A stretch of DNA of 64,000 nucleotides, taken from NCBI GenBank assembly GCA_035610365.1, contig CM069432.1, forward strand, positions 81,782,520 to 81,846,519. Direction: 5' to 3'. A model generated the notes under the pieces. That model did not search any database, was not told the origin of the DNA, and worked only from the letters and a program-made list of their open reading frames with translations. Origin of the DNA: Aquatica leii (taxonomy: Eukaryota; Arthropoda; Insecta; Coleoptera; Lampyridae). Shown in pieces: positions 1 through 12,640 of this stretch; within the stretch, counting starts at the first letter, position 1, and each line of letters begins with the position of its first letter. A program made the translations under genes and the position numbers.

Positions 1-1072
1 TCTTGTATTGTAATAATTGTATCTTGATAGCAAATTATACACCTATTCTTTAAAATGTATGCTTGCTTGGAACTACCATATATTAACGTTAAAAAATTAA
101 AAACATCAAAAGGACGTGTTACAGCTTTTAGGACCAAAAAGATACAATTTAATTGTTTTGCGTTTTAGCGGTGAATGCAAAAGCTATTTTCTAATAAATT
201 GTTTAAGTTTTATTTATAAAATAATTCTTGCAAATTAGAACCTTAATTTATTCAAATGCATTTGTTTCTCTTTCTTTCTTTGATTCAACCTTCATAACAT
301 TAACATCAACATCATTAGAAGTAATGTAGTCTTCTTTCTTTTTGTCTTCAATTTCACGAATGCATTCAGAATCATCATTAAATAAGATATCAGCTTTGAA
401 TACTTTGTATACTACTATCTCTACAAAGTACCTTTTTTTGTGTTCGTACGAATGTTTTATACTACTGTATTTTAGCTTATACACTTTTTAGAAACTATAT
501 TTACGTAATGCCATTAAAATTAATAAATAGATACGTGATTAAATATAAAAATTCAACAAAAAATCGTGTAGTCATAATGACTTTAAATATTACTAAAATG
601 CACGTGTGTATAAACAATTGCATAATAGTACTTTTGAATTGAATTAGTTAGAACCATCTTACATTATCCGCGACTTTTTCAGTTTTAGGTTTATCATTAA
701 TTAAACAAAGTTTAGTACTAGTATCTACATTATAATTAAGTTTAACAGTTTTTACTGTTTTGTAATTTTAGTATCTACTATAACATTTATTTAAAAAAAA
801 TTTAAGTACCTACGTATTACTGGCATCACAAACGATTATACATCTCTCACTATAATTTTAAAAGCATTTATATAATATATTTCTCTTTTTGTTTTTGCTA
901 CTACTACAATTAAAGTTTTACAATCATTTACATCGTTTGTAGTTTAAAGAACGGCAAAATTTATTTATTTTGTTAGGTTACATGTTATATAGTAAAACAC
1001 ATTTCCAAAATCTTTTCTTATATTACACCGTCTTAATAAATACGTACTATGATAAAATAGCATAATCCTGGA
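1..1072. other. AT-rich sequence, no gene seen
   Basis: Very AT-rich with short random open frames only. The longest (248-484, minus) encodes a lysine- and glutamate-rich 78-residue peptide that I do not recognise and that shows no family motif. No repeat structure or RNA gene was seen. Confidence 0.5.
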
Positions 1073-1260
1073 CTTTCATTGCCTTTATTTCTACTTCTTA
1101 AAAATAAACAAATATACACTATGTTTTGATTGCTCAAGTATCTGCAATCATCATCAACAAACTACTGCAGCTTATATACAAAAGAAATGAGATAATAATA
1201 ATAATGGAACGATCAAGCATAGAAAATGTAATTAAGGAAAACAAAGATTAATCTTACTGT
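1073..1260 (-). repeat. Decayed Penelope-like terminal repeat with dead hammerhead
   Basis: This stretch aligns by eye with 63283-63470, the terminal region of the Penelope-like element at the right edge. Shared landmarks are ctttcattg, gattgct followed by tatctgcaat, tcatcaacaaact and ttatatacaaaagaaatg. On the minus strand the hammerhead stem II arms (gattgc/gcaatc) survive. The two core blocks are changed: the CTGATGA block reads TTGATGA and the GAAA block reads AAAA. It is therefore an old, ribozyme-dead fragment. No Penelope coding sequence was found next to it. Confidence 0.6.
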
Positions 1261-1940
1261 AAGTAAGTAAAAAATCTAATTTTTTTATTGATATTTGACA
1301 GGTTTATTCTTGTTATCTAATAATTGTGCGTTACGCTTGTTAAACTATTCATAAGAACATCAGTCGTCACATTATTTGTACGTATTAATTTCACAAAAAA
1401 ATTACTCTTGTTTGTATTTTTTCATTTTGCAGTTGTTAAACTGCTTATCGTTTCTTTAACAATTAATAGATTATTTAATGTATAAAAAAATGCACTGTAA
1501 AAATAGTATAGTCATCCATGTTTTTTGAGCAAAGTTTTTTTGGCGAACGTCTTGGATCTTGAGAAAAATCTTTTTCATGTTCATGGTTCCTAGAAAAATC
1601 GGTACTTTAATTACTATTACTAAGAGTATCTCCTACTTCAAGGTATTTTCCTTATCATCTAAATCATAGACAACGTCGTTCATAAGATTTCTCACTTCAA
1701 CTTGACTTCCATCATTGTCGACATTCTAGTTTAAATGGATCATTTTTTAAGGTATTTCGCCATTTTCAATAAAAACACATTTTGACTTATGTATGTTATT
1801 TTTGTTGTAGGCTGATATATGTTATATGTTTAGGTAGACGTTGTCACAGTCTAAGAAAAAAAACAGCTTATGAGTGTGTAATAAACATTTTAATCTTCTA
1901 TAAACTACATTACATTTTTACTTTACATCTTCTTCTGTAC

Positions 1941-2254
1941 ATTATTTTTTGTGTTGTTTTTTGTAAAATTCATTAAAAAAAAAGAAGAAAAGTCGCCAGG
2001 AACATAATGTTGGTATTATATTTATTGCTAGATCTGTCGAATTTGACATTTACTTTAACATCGTTTTTTTTTATGTTAACTGAATTTCAAGATTTTTAAA
2101 TGACTGACCTATCGCATACTCGTTCTAATATAATAATTGACTTTAAACACTTAAGATTTCTACTTTTCATTTTGCTACCTTAGAACTTTTTTCGCCTATT
2201 ACGCAATTACACTAACAAACAAATATTGACGGTTGCGATGTTAGCACCACAAAA
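1941..2254 (+). repeat. Copy of an unnamed ~430-bp interspersed repeat
   Basis: This matches both units of the tandem dimer at 57417-58277. Shared phrases are ataatgttggta, the blocks around tcgaatttgacatt, cgcatactcgttctaat, aataattgacttt, tacactaacaaac and gcgatgttagca. Only about the distal three quarters of the unit is present. No coding potential or terminal inverted repeat was recognised. Confidence 0.65.
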
Positions 2255-2918
2255 AACGTTTTACAAACTTAATTGAGTACCAAAATTCAACAATAATTTT
2301 AAGCCTGCTACGAAAAATAATAAAGATTATCATTAAGATGTAGAAAAATCTAAATAACTCAAAAACAGTAATATGTAGTTATAGAACATGGTTAACAAAA
2401 GTTGAAAGTGTTTCAATTCTCTTTAATATAAGAAATGCAGAAAGTTCTATTTAAAAAAAATGATTTTATTGAATTTAAGGTTTAAACTTATCTTTTAAAC
2501 ATCATGTAGCTTCTATCTATTTTTTTTATACAGAGCATACATTTAATCTTAATTTTTCCTTTATCTAAATATAAACGTTTTATTATTAAAATACAAGGTT
2601 AATATATAATAATAAGCTGACACATCTAAATGTAATTTCTAGAATAAGATTTTAATTATTTCAGAAGTTTAATAATCAAATAATACACAAGGTAGAATTC
2701 AGGTTTCCACAGCTTGTATTCGTATTACTGTTTTCCATTCTAGATAATTTCTGTGTTTACGTTATCACACAAGCTGAGCTTTCGTCACACGTTGCAATGG
2801 ACATCTTCAGAACCTGAAATAAACTGATTGATTCGGAAATCGATTGACATAATTAAAAATATTTACCGAGATTCTAGTTTTCCTTCAACGAAAATTTGGA
2901 AACCAGTTTTATTTATTA

Positions 2919-2975
2919 GAGACCGGTTTATAAAAGCGAGACGTCACGGTGCACTCAATCAGTTTATTATTCAGA
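2919..2975 (+). promoter_or_regulatory. Candidate TATA + initiator core promoter
   Basis: TATAAAAG at 2929-2936 is followed by the arthropod initiator TCAGT at 2959-2963, placing the initiator A 32 bases after the start of the TATA box. The flanks are GC-richer than their surroundings. The transcript could belong to a host gene or to a retroelement LTR. A short open frame starts at about 2976 and runs 25 codons, which gives no clue. The copia remnant nearby lies on the other strand. Confidence 0.4.
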
Positions 2976-3363
2976 ATGGAGAATTGTAATACCACAAGGT
3001 GTTTTATAAAAACAATACCAATTTTGTACTGTTCAGTTCTTCGTGTAAAGTAAATAAGAAGGTGTAGAAGAGTAAAGTGTTTATTGCACGCTCATAAGTT
3101 GGGTTTAGAGTTTTATTTTTTAAATATTTCGTAGGCGATCGGTTGATTAGGTATACAATTGTTTCCGCAGCTTACTTAGTTCTGCATTTAAAAGCATATA
3201 TTTAACCTTTTCTACAATTGTGCGGTTTATTCGTTTGATTAGACAATTTGGTGCGGAGTATAAACTGTGGTCACCGGTTACTCCTATCTTTTCTAATATT
3301 TTTAATATGTTTTTACAACAATATTCAGCACTGTTATAAATATTTACTTTTAACTTTTATCAC

Positions 3364-3630
3364 TTGTTGGATTTTCTACAAAATTCTTAGGTCCCACAGA
3401 ATAGTATACATCTTCATCTTTAGATTTTAGTAAGTAAATAAATACTTTATGTGAGTAATCATCAATCACAGTTAAAAATATCTTGCATTTTGAGGTGACA
3501 CAATCGATCCACATGAATCGAAGTGGATTAGTTGAAAAACTATAGATACCCGAGTACTGTCATCTGATTTGACCTTCATCGTGCAATTTTTTGAATTGTG
3601 TTCATATTTATCAAATTTAAAACGCCTTAG
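3364..3630 (-). pseudogene. Ty1/copia-type integrase fragment
   Basis: Reading leftward on the minus strand from about 3630, the frame gives QLIHFDSCGSIV, which matches the first catalytic aspartate block of copia integrases (H-x-D-x-C-G). After one frameshift near 3470 it continues with TVIDDYSHKVFIYLLKSK, the conserved stretch that follows it. The distal catalytic residues, gag, protease and reverse transcriptase are absent, and no LTR was identified. This is about 90 codons of an old, truncated element. The family call is firm; which copia lineage it came from cannot be said. Confidence 0.75.
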
Positions 3631-3639
3631 AGCCACCGT

Positions 3640-5145
3640 TGTTGATTACGTTTATACAATATCAGCCGTTAATGATAAACCTACCTACCTATTTACGTAA
3701 TTAGAAAAAATATATTTGAACACTTTATATCATTTTTTATAAAACAACTTATTAGTGTGACCACTGTAACTAAGCACTATTAATTTTAGATAGACGACTA
3801 CTGCGTCTGCAGCAAATGTTAATTTACATACGTTTAATCCTAAAGTGGTACCAAAAAATATATTTCAAAGTAAAGTAAAATATTTGATTCATGTATGAAT
3901 AAAATGCGGAATTTGAAGTTTTCGACAATTAAAAACAACATCTGTGTTAGAATATGTATGTAAGCAAAGAAAACCGGTTTGTATTAGATACAAATATTTT
4001 ATTTTGACGCATCTAAAAACACAAAATATATTAATTGAAATACTAAAGATAATAGAGATTACAAAAAATAAATAAAAATAAAAAAAATAAAATTTTAAAA
4101 AGATTATAAAAAATACAGATGTTAAAGTTAGCATGGGATAAAAAATTTTAAGAAATAAGAATTGAGAAATATTAAAAAAACAGATCAATTCTGATAACTT
4201 TTAATGTTGTTAGTATTTTGTTTAATTACAATAATTTTTAAAAAAATACTTTAACTTGAAGATTTAAATTTATTAACTATAAATAGTACAGCAGAGTTAC
4301 ATTAATTATTGTAATTGGCATATCGTAAGTTACAAATACTTCTATGAAACTTGCTACGCATTGTTATTGAATTTGTTGTATTGACTTCTAATCACGTGCG
4401 ATATATTACAGTAAATTCATTAAAATGCTAAAACTTGTAATATGTTTCGGTGCTGTTTCAGTCTAGAAATTCAGTACGTGTTATTTTAAAACATTTTTAT
4501 TGTTTAATTAGATAACAATATTAAAACTTGTTTTTTATATTTACATGTTTTCTAATACAACTTATAATTTTATGCTATTATGTACGTTCAATATTTACCC
4601 TTGTAGGATATGACCTAAATCTGGTCCCAATAAAAAATATAGGTTGAGCTGGCATTTTATGTTTATGTCTTTTCTAGCAAACGCACCTTCAATCAGTTAA
4701 TTAACTTTAGTAGATACAATAATAAGAGTCAAATGGGCGTGTGAGATAATTATAACTATTTGTATCTGTGCGTTTACAATACTTTATTTTAAGTAAGTAA
4801 TTCTATTGCATGTATTTATGTGAAACTACTTTTAGAGGAAAATAAATAAACACAAATGAAATGCAAGTAGAAAGAAAATTTATAGATTTTTAATTTTCGT
4901 TTAAGAATTAAGTCAAATTTATTTTAACAGCTTTGACAATACTTAAATTTAAAATTCTTGATATATTAACTGGTTGTCTTTTTTTAGTCTTACATGCTGT
5001 TACTAAATACATAATTATCGTAATCAACTGAAACACCCAGCGGTATCTGACAATCTTATAAATCCTGAAAATGTGTTCAGCACGTCATTTTTTTGCGTTT
5101 TTTGTTTTAAAAATTGTTTGATTTGAACTTTTTTTACGACTTAAG
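3640..5145. other. AT-rich sequence, no gene seen
   Basis: The open frame at 3889-4188 (minus) translates to Phe/Tyr/Ile-rich sequence expected from A/T runs, with no family motif. No other structure was recognised. Confidence 0.5.
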
Positions 5146-5274
5146 AATTATGACAGGTCAAACAGAAAACAATTAACTTTTGACATTTTGTGTTTTTGAT
5201 GTCATATCATATAATTATGACAGGTCAAACAGAAAACAATTAACTTTTGACATTTTGTGTTTTTGATGTCATAT
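5146..5274. repeat. Perfect 67-bp tandem duplication
   Basis: The unit beginning aattatgacaggtcaaac at 5146 recurs at 5213. The two copies are identical for the 62 bases compared, ending in gatgtcatat; the second unit ends at 5274. Perfect identity in a region of otherwise decayed sequence indicates a recent duplication, or an assembly artefact. Confidence 0.9.
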
Positions 5275-5429
5275 TTTTCAATTATTTTGTACAGTGAAGT
5301 AAATTCTTACTCATCTCAAAAACTATTTTAACGCAGATAAAAACTACAATAATTGCACTAATATTTTTGTGATGTATACATTTAAGTACTTTCTTACAGC
5401 AACGGTAGCCGTTTGTCGCAACCTAGACG

Positions 5430-5640
5430 TTATTGTTTTTTATTTTGCCAAGAATCTTCTCTTTCTACTCTATTGTTTCTGGATTACTTCTTTTCAACGT
5501 CGTTATAATCTTCTTTTTTGGTTCTACTTATTTATATACTGTTTTTAGGTTTGTTTTGTTACGCATTCTTCTAATATAACCGTACCTTTTATTTGTTGTT
5601 TAGTTCTTTCGTTCCAAACTGTACCATACAGCGTTAAACC
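5430..5640 (-). pseudogene. Possible LINE 3' end fragment
   Basis: On the minus strand one frame reads YGYIRRMRNKTNLKT. It resembles the post-RT C-terminal tail of RTE/jockey-like LINE polyproteins (typically W-Y/G-G-H-x-x-R-M followed by a basic region). Stops interrupt it on both sides. The match is short and the clade is uncertain. It could be a piece of the family seen at 10035-12935, which lacks this tail. Confidence 0.3.
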
Positions 5641-8600
5641 ACATTTTTTCCAATACTTGTTTTCTATTTATTGTTTAGACTTCTGGTACATGTAAGCAAA
5701 ATTTATATTCATGCTTTAAAATTAGATATTTATTACAAAGCTGCATACCTTGTTTTGTGATACATTATTTGTGTTAAAAATAAACAAATTTAAAATAAAG
5801 TGTTGACTAGAAACGTGAAATAAAACTATTTACTAACTAATGTTGAAATCGATCCTTTGTAGAAATGTTTGTAAATAAATTTTTACATACATTTAATATA
5901 TTTTTCATTTTTTCATTTATGGAAGCGCACAAAACAATGACAGTCTGTTGAATGGCTAACATATGTTTTCTTTATATGTCTTCATTGGCATATCGTTAAA
6001 AAGAAAATATAAGGATGCTTTAATTGCGCTTCAAAATGCAAACCATACATTCACTATAATATATAGTCATTACGTGATGGTAAAAACTACAAAAACATTG
6101 ATAATAATGTATTTCCTGTTTGTTTTATTTTATTTTATTACAGTTATGCTCATTAGTTAACATACAATATCAAAAATAGAAGTCGGTTGTAGCTGTGTTA
6201 TTATGTAATGCAAAAACAAATAAGATTTTACTGTAGCTTACAAATAACATTCAATAAAGAATGCCTAAGTTGAAATCAACAAACGTTAGTTTACTTGATC
6301 CTTTATCTAATATCGAAACAGTAAATGTATAGTACAACCTGTGAAATTTTTTTTGTAGTGCTTAAGTGGATTTTTTCTATGTAAAATCAGGCAAAATTAT
6401 CCCCATTTTTTGACAAATTTTACAGCAAAATCAAATCATCAAATCTAATGAGAAAAAACACATGTATGCTAAGTATAACTGAAGGTCGCTAATTGCTTGA
6501 CTTGGCCACAAAAGTGATAGTTATTCCTACAAAAAATCACGAAAGTACGACAAAAACACATTAAAATTTACATTTATTTTCAATGTCTTCTGTTAAAATT
6601 ATTAAATAAAAATAATCAAGCAACTTACATTTAACCTTTATTAACAAATCTGCGTCAGCACTAAGACGAGCATTGCATTTTATGTCGGCAATATCACTTT
6701 GAAGGTACACCTTATTTTCTCAAAACGCAACGTATAAATGCTGTCTCTCTTATCTTCCGTCTTTGTAGTGTAAGCTACAGCAGATTCTTTGGCCTCTATT
6801 TCACTGGAGAAGTTGGCTTACGTTGACGACGTGAATGTTTTCTTTACGAACCAGAGTATGATTTGGATTTGTAGAATAAAGAAAGAATCGCCTTAATATT
6901 AAAAACTTTTAGAAACTGCTAGGTTCGCTACGCATTACATGCGTTGAACATCAACAAAGTTACAGTGTTTCTACTCGTAATTTAAAAAGAGTGTGACATT
7001 ACCTTCAAGCATCAACATATTAGTAAATGATTATCTTTTTGTGTCTAATATACGTCGAATATCTCTTCATAATTTTTATACAAATGACAGTAAATCCATG
7101 AAATAATTATTGTTTACATTTGCTACTGTGTTGCTAACGAGTAAAATTGTAAAATATTTTATTTTATACATACTAAAGCAATAGTAGTTTGTGTAAGTGT
7201 TACAATGTTAATAATTATAATGCAATTCAGTAAGCTCTAACAAGCTGCGTAGCAAAAACAATATACGAGCGTTACAAAAAAAATTGTAACAGCAGTTTTT
7301 TATACTACTATTTTTTTTATTTCGTTATAATTTACAGTATTTGGTTAATAGAATTGTAATGTTCGTATAGCTGCGATTTTCGATATATTATAGTTGGTAG
7401 ACATTAGTATTATTATTCTGACAATTTTAACGTTGACTAACGTCAAAACGTTAACGTGACAGCTAGTTCTTACTACAAACCTTATATATTACACACGCAA
7501 AAATCACTACTTTGTAACACTGTTTTTTGAATTGAAATTAATGAATGAATTTATTAACTAAGTTTGTTAAATACATTATTTTATTCATTCGTTGAACGAA
7601 TACCTATTCGTAGATCGATTATGCATTTGTTGATTCTACGTTTTAGCATTAATTAGATATATCAATAACTAAACTAACATGTTTGTTATTTTTTTACTTA
7701 TACAATAAACTGTTTTATTCATTTAATAAAAAAGTTTATTAATAATTTTCAGTATGTTAACGTACAAAAATATTAATTAATAATCTATATTTATGATCAT
7801 CATGGTAACTATTAAATTTTTACACTTTACTGTAAATTTTTCTCCCATAACTTAGATACTTCGTGAGCATCTCAAACATAAAGATTAGGTTATATTTTGA
7901 CAAAATTAAAAATCTAATAATGTAGGTAATAATGTAAAGGGAGTTTTATTTAAAAAAAGCACAAGTTTTATACTTTTAGGTTCTTTGTGACACTCTGTAT
8001 AACATAAAAGTAATTTTAACCATAATAGACTCCTATATATCCCAAAAGTCAAACTTTTAAAAAGTCGCGTACTTTGGCTACAATATTCCGTGCTGTATAG
8101 CGTGAATAACACTGTATAACTGTATAATAAAGTTCAAACATTTAATAAACTATAATTTTTTATTTATTTTTTATTTGAGAGTATAATTACCTACATAACA
8201 TATACACATAAAATTATAATGAATAAGCTAGTTGTAAAGATGTAACTGATTTCAGTGTAGTAAACATTTCCAACAACAAGAATATTATAAACTATCACAA
8301 ATATGATTTCAAATTTAACAAGCTAGACATCGTTACCACTGTGTAGGTATCTCACATATAACATTAAGCTATATATACATACATATAATACATAAATATG
8401 TATTTAATACTTTTTACTAATAGTAGTTTGTAAGCATAAAATCACATTCAAACTGACTAATAATAACATTTTGCCTATTTTACCAATGGTTGATTTTGGT
8501 TTTAATTTTTTACATACAGTTATTAATCAAGTTAGTAGTAGACTTTAAAACTAACTCGTTTGTTAATCGGCGACAAATAATCTCGACAATATTAATCTCT

Positions 8601-10034
8601 GGATTATTAATCGCTGTCATTAACAATCTTCTTCGTTAAATAACTATTAAAAACTTAGAAATCGTTAAAAACTGTATGAGATTGCTATTATCCAGCCGAT
8701 TCTATATATATATTTTTAATTTTATATAGTTACAAAAACTTTAAACTTAAAGTAAAAGTGGTCTAGTGCTTTTGCTGTTGTTATTTACAAAAGCTTGGTA
8801 GAGTTATTAAATTTTACGAAAAGTATAATAGTTATTAATTTTTAAAATCAAATTATATTGTTGTTTATTTTAAAATGTCATTTTAGTATATGTAAAATTT
8901 ATAAAAATTGTTTATGTTAGTACTTTTTAAAAAAATAGTTTGTAATAATTTATAAACATATTTTTATAAAAAACAAAAAATATTAAAAAACCTAGTTTTT
9001 GAAAACTTTTTGTAACTGATTGCGTTAAATAGATTTTGTACTTTATTATAATTTTCTAGATAGAACAAAATGTAACTTCAAATAATTCAACAACATCATT
9101 GTTTTTGATTTAGGTTCTATACTTATCGGAGATTTATATGCAACATAAAAGACAATTATTTCTAAAAGAGTATAGGTTTGAAAATAAAATAAAAATTTTT
9201 TTTTAAATATTGCTTGACGTATTATAAACTTTATTTAACCAAATAAAAAAAACGATTTCGTCCTTAGCTTTTTTGTTAAATATAAACACTACTACAGCTT
9301 GTTCAGTTCATTGTGGCGAAAATCCACTGAAACCTTGTATGCGCAGTAAATCAAGTAGGTTGCCGTTAGATACTTTTGAGCCACGACTTTCGAGTAACTT
9401 AACCCGTTTAATATCATATGGTGGGGAAATGCAGTAGCATACTTTTTATACACATTTTAAAGTTTTAACTTAGCTAGAAATCAATTTATTTATTTATTTA
9501 AATATTTGATTACGACGTAATTATGTTTTATAAGCAAAAAAACGTTATTAATTGACGTTAGATTTAGAAATAGGTTTTAATTGTATTATAAGCATTATAT
9601 ACTAGAATAATCGCTATTGGAAAATTTAGACTTTTCACAAACAAAATATCATTATGAATATAATGTAGGTTTTAATTTAATCCTCAATTAACGGTGAAAT
9701 TAGTCTGTAATTATTAATTACTACTAATTTTCAATAATTGCGGTGATTGTTAACTATAAAATATTCAATCGATGGCAATTTTCCCGGATAAACCAAATCA
9801 TATTCAATCTCTAACCGCATAGTTCGTTCAGCTCAGTCTTTTATTTTAGGGTACAAAACAAATAAACTACGTCTATGACGGTTATTTAATATAAGAAAAA
9901 TGAAAGCATCTTACACCCGACACTAAATAAATAATTAAAATAATAAAACTGTCAAAATAAAAATTTACAACCTACAAATCTACATTAAAAAACACAAAAC
10001 AAAAAAAACGTCAATAACTAAAACTAATTAAACT
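5641..10034. other. AT-rich sequence with one GC-richer island
   Basis: No recognised gene. A GC-richer island at about 6640-6860 has short, protein-like minus-strand frames (for example LQSDIADIKCNARLSADADLL), but I cannot assign them and see no splice structure. A small palindrome, gttacaaaaaaaattgtaac, lies near 7270. The rest is A/T runs and short random frames. Confidence 0.4.
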
Positions 10035-10870
10035 TAAAAAGTCCAAGTAATTTTAAGTAAACGTCTATATATTCATATTTCAAATGCTTTGATTGTGTTA
10101 GTAGTTGCTTGTGTCAATGTCCATGCTTCTACTTCGTATAAAAGAAAAGGGAAAACGTAGCATCTTACTATTTTCATGCTTAGTTGTAAATCATATAATC
10201 AAATTTAATTGTCATCTGGTCTGTTTGCTAGTGCTTTGATGAAAATAGTTTTGGGGTATATATAACACGCATACCTGTCGTACTTATTTACAAATTTTTA
10301 GTTACTTTGTAGTCTCTTCGTCAATCAAAATAGTAGCAGTTTGTTGCCAGTACAGGTTATTTATAATTCCCACTTCGTTATTGTCTAGGTCTCTTCTTAA
10401 AATTTGTAATAATTTGTTGTGTTTTATATTGTCTAACGCTTTCTTGTAATCAATAAAACATGCGGGTATGTCTACATTCACATCCCTGTATTTTTCTACG
10501 GGTACTTAAATGTCAAAAATTGCCTCTGTGGTTCCTAAGCCGTTTCGAAATCCGAAGTGCAAATCGCTTAATAGTTCTGCTTATTTTATATAAATCTGCT
10601 GATGTATTATTTTATGAAATATTAACATATGGCTCATTAAGCTTATGGTTCTATAGTCGCTACATTTTCGGGGGTTGTTGACTTTCGGTAACGTTATGAA
10701 TGTAGTTGTTGGCCATTCCTGTGGTATTTCTCCCGTTTCATAGATGTCGTTGAACAGATTTATTATTATTTCTAAACCTGTTTTATCTAACATCCTAATT
10801 ATTTCTGTACTCAGTTTGTATAGTCCTAATGCTTTTCTCTATTTTGTCATTTTTATGGCATGTTTGACTT
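10035..10870 (-). pseudogene. LINE reverse transcriptase and C-terminal tail remnant
   Basis: The minus-strand order matches LINE RTs. It has a KALGLYKLSTEII block (normally K-A-x-G-x-D-x-I-P), then YETGEIPQEW with LPK (10793-10700), then a SLMSH block, then FGFRNGLGTTEAIF with FIDYKKALD (the first catalytic aspartate block, where the usual F of AFD is L). It ends with a tail reading EAWTLTQATTN and IYRRLLKITW near 10130-10040. The YADD segment is deleted and at least three stops or frameshifts are present, so the copy is dead. Confidence 0.85.
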
Positions 10871-11176
10871 CTTTTTGCATATTCTAGGTCCATTGTTTGT
10901 TTCATTGAGACCTAATTTTTAACTTTTGTTATAGAATAATTTTTTAATGTAGTTTTTCTAGGTTTGCAATTTTTGCTCTGTGGTAAGTTGTATTTTACCA
11001 GCGTGGTCTGTTAGTAATCTACTTGTTTTTTTTTCTATATGTTCCTGTAGCTTCTTTTATCTTTTTGTGCATGTTAAATATGTCGTATTTTTTATCAAAT
11101 TTTTCAATCTCTAGACATTTGTTTATGGTCCATTTTTGTTTTGCTACACGTATCTTCTGGCATATTATTTTATTTA

Positions 11177-11776
11177 CAGTAAACCCTCACAATAACGGAC
11201 AACTACACATTAGGATATATTGTCCATTATAGAAAGGTGTCCGCTAAAGAGAGAGTTAAATTTATTTAAACTTTATTTTAAATGAAAATTATTCACACTC
11301 GTACTTCTAGCGGTAAAAACATTTTCACTGAATACCGCATATAAACTGTAACTTAAAAATGCACTATACTTAAATACAAAGAACGATCAAATTAAGAAAA
11401 ATACAATAAAAACAAAATAATTTACATATTTAAGTAAACATCTATTGAAATAGGTAATCCTTAAAAACAAAGAAAATCCCAACCTGGCTTTTGGTGATTG
11501 ACGGGTCATTAAGATAAGCTTATACTTGTAACTCTTGAAATTATAAACAAGTATTTCTATTCATTCAAAATCACATTTATTTAAAATAATAATTTAGGGT
11601 TCCGTTATGAAGTATAATTTTCAAAGCAATGTAAAAAAAATATGTTCTAAAGAAGGTTTGTTGTTGAGAAGTGTTTGCTATGTAGTTTTGTAGGTAGTAT
11701 GTTTTAGGAATAAAAAATCGTCTGTTAAAAAGAGATGTCCGTTGCTCAGAGGTGTCCGTTATTAAAGGTTTCACTG
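11177..11776. mobile_element. 600-bp pogo/Tc1-mariner-like MITE nested in the LINE
   Basis: The left end reads CAGTAAACC...AATAACGGACA. The right end, read on the minus strand, gives CAGTGAAACC...AATAACGGACA, so the termini are inverted repeats of about 25 bp or more with a few mismatches. Both ends are flanked by TA (11175-11176 and 11777-11778), the duplication made by Tc1/mariner transposases. CAGT ends with a GGACA-type subterminus are typical of pogo/Tigger-type derivatives. No transposase is encoded. Insertion between the endonuclease and RT of the LINE makes it younger than that LINE. Confidence 0.8.
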
Positions 11777-11899
11777 TATTTTTTTGTATTCTTGCTTGTT
11801 GTTCTTTGTTTGTTTTCGTTTATTTATTAAATGTATTATTTCGTCATTTATCGATTCTTTATTATTACTTTTTTTCGTTGGTTTTAATTTTTTCTCTGT

Positions 11900-12640
11900 A
11901 ATCCTTGTTTTATTTAGGTCGTGTTCTCTTTTATTTGTCTTTTTACGTCTTCCTGAATTTTATTATCTTTTAACACATTTGTATCTGGATTGGTCTGTTT
12001 TGCATTCTTTTTAAGAATTTTTAGTTTAGTTTGAATGTTTCCCCTTAGTGGGTTGTGGTCGGATTTTATGTCTGCATCAGGGTAGGTTTTAACATCGAGT
12101 CTAAATTTTTTGTTTATTAACATGTAATCGATCTAGTTTCTAATTATACTTTTTAATGTGTATTTTGGTGATGTCCATATATATAATCTCCTCGGTGGTA
12201 ATTAAAAAACCGTATTTGTTATTATATATTTTTCTTCTTAGTAGAACTGTACTTTACTAATTTTGATGACCATAATTATAGCTACCTCGTCGTTCTTTAG
12301 TTGTTGTAATAGTATTTGTAGTTGCTCGTAAAACTCTTCAACAACTGTTTCTTCTTTATCCGCAGTGGGGGCGTATACTTGGATAACGTTTATATTCTTG
12401 GGGAATACGGTTATTTGTATCATAATTACCCTGTCTGTCAAGGGTGTGAAATTATAAACTGTTTTTGTATATTATCACCAACTAGAGTCCCGACACAATT
12501 TTCAAGTCTGTTGTTTCCTTCTGTGTTTTTACCATTTTACCATTCTTTATCGTTAATTTTTCTAATCCTGTCCTTTTTGTTTCGTTTACACCCAGCATGT
12601 CTATTTTTAAACTCTTCATTTCGTTAATAACGTTACTTAG
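11900..12640 (-). pseudogene. LINE APE-like endonuclease remnant
   Basis: From about 12620 leftward, the minus strand gives KIDMLGVNETK (the N-x-x-E-T-K type block of APE-like LINE endonucleases). It continues to TPLTDRVIMIQI and INVIQVYAPTADKEE (12441-12340) and, further on, DVKTYPDADIKSDHNP (12090-12040), which holds the C-terminal SDH catalytic motif. At least two frameshifts separate these blocks. The long plus-strand open frame over 12646-12933 is antisense to the element's 5' part. The minus frame there also reads as coherent protein (DARKASTVQDVQYDGGE), but I cannot name it. Confidence 0.8.

Noticed and set aside
3889..4188. 99-codon minus-strand open frame
   Set aside because: Phe/Tyr/Ile/Leu-rich translation produced by A/T runs; no domain, start context or neighbour supports it.
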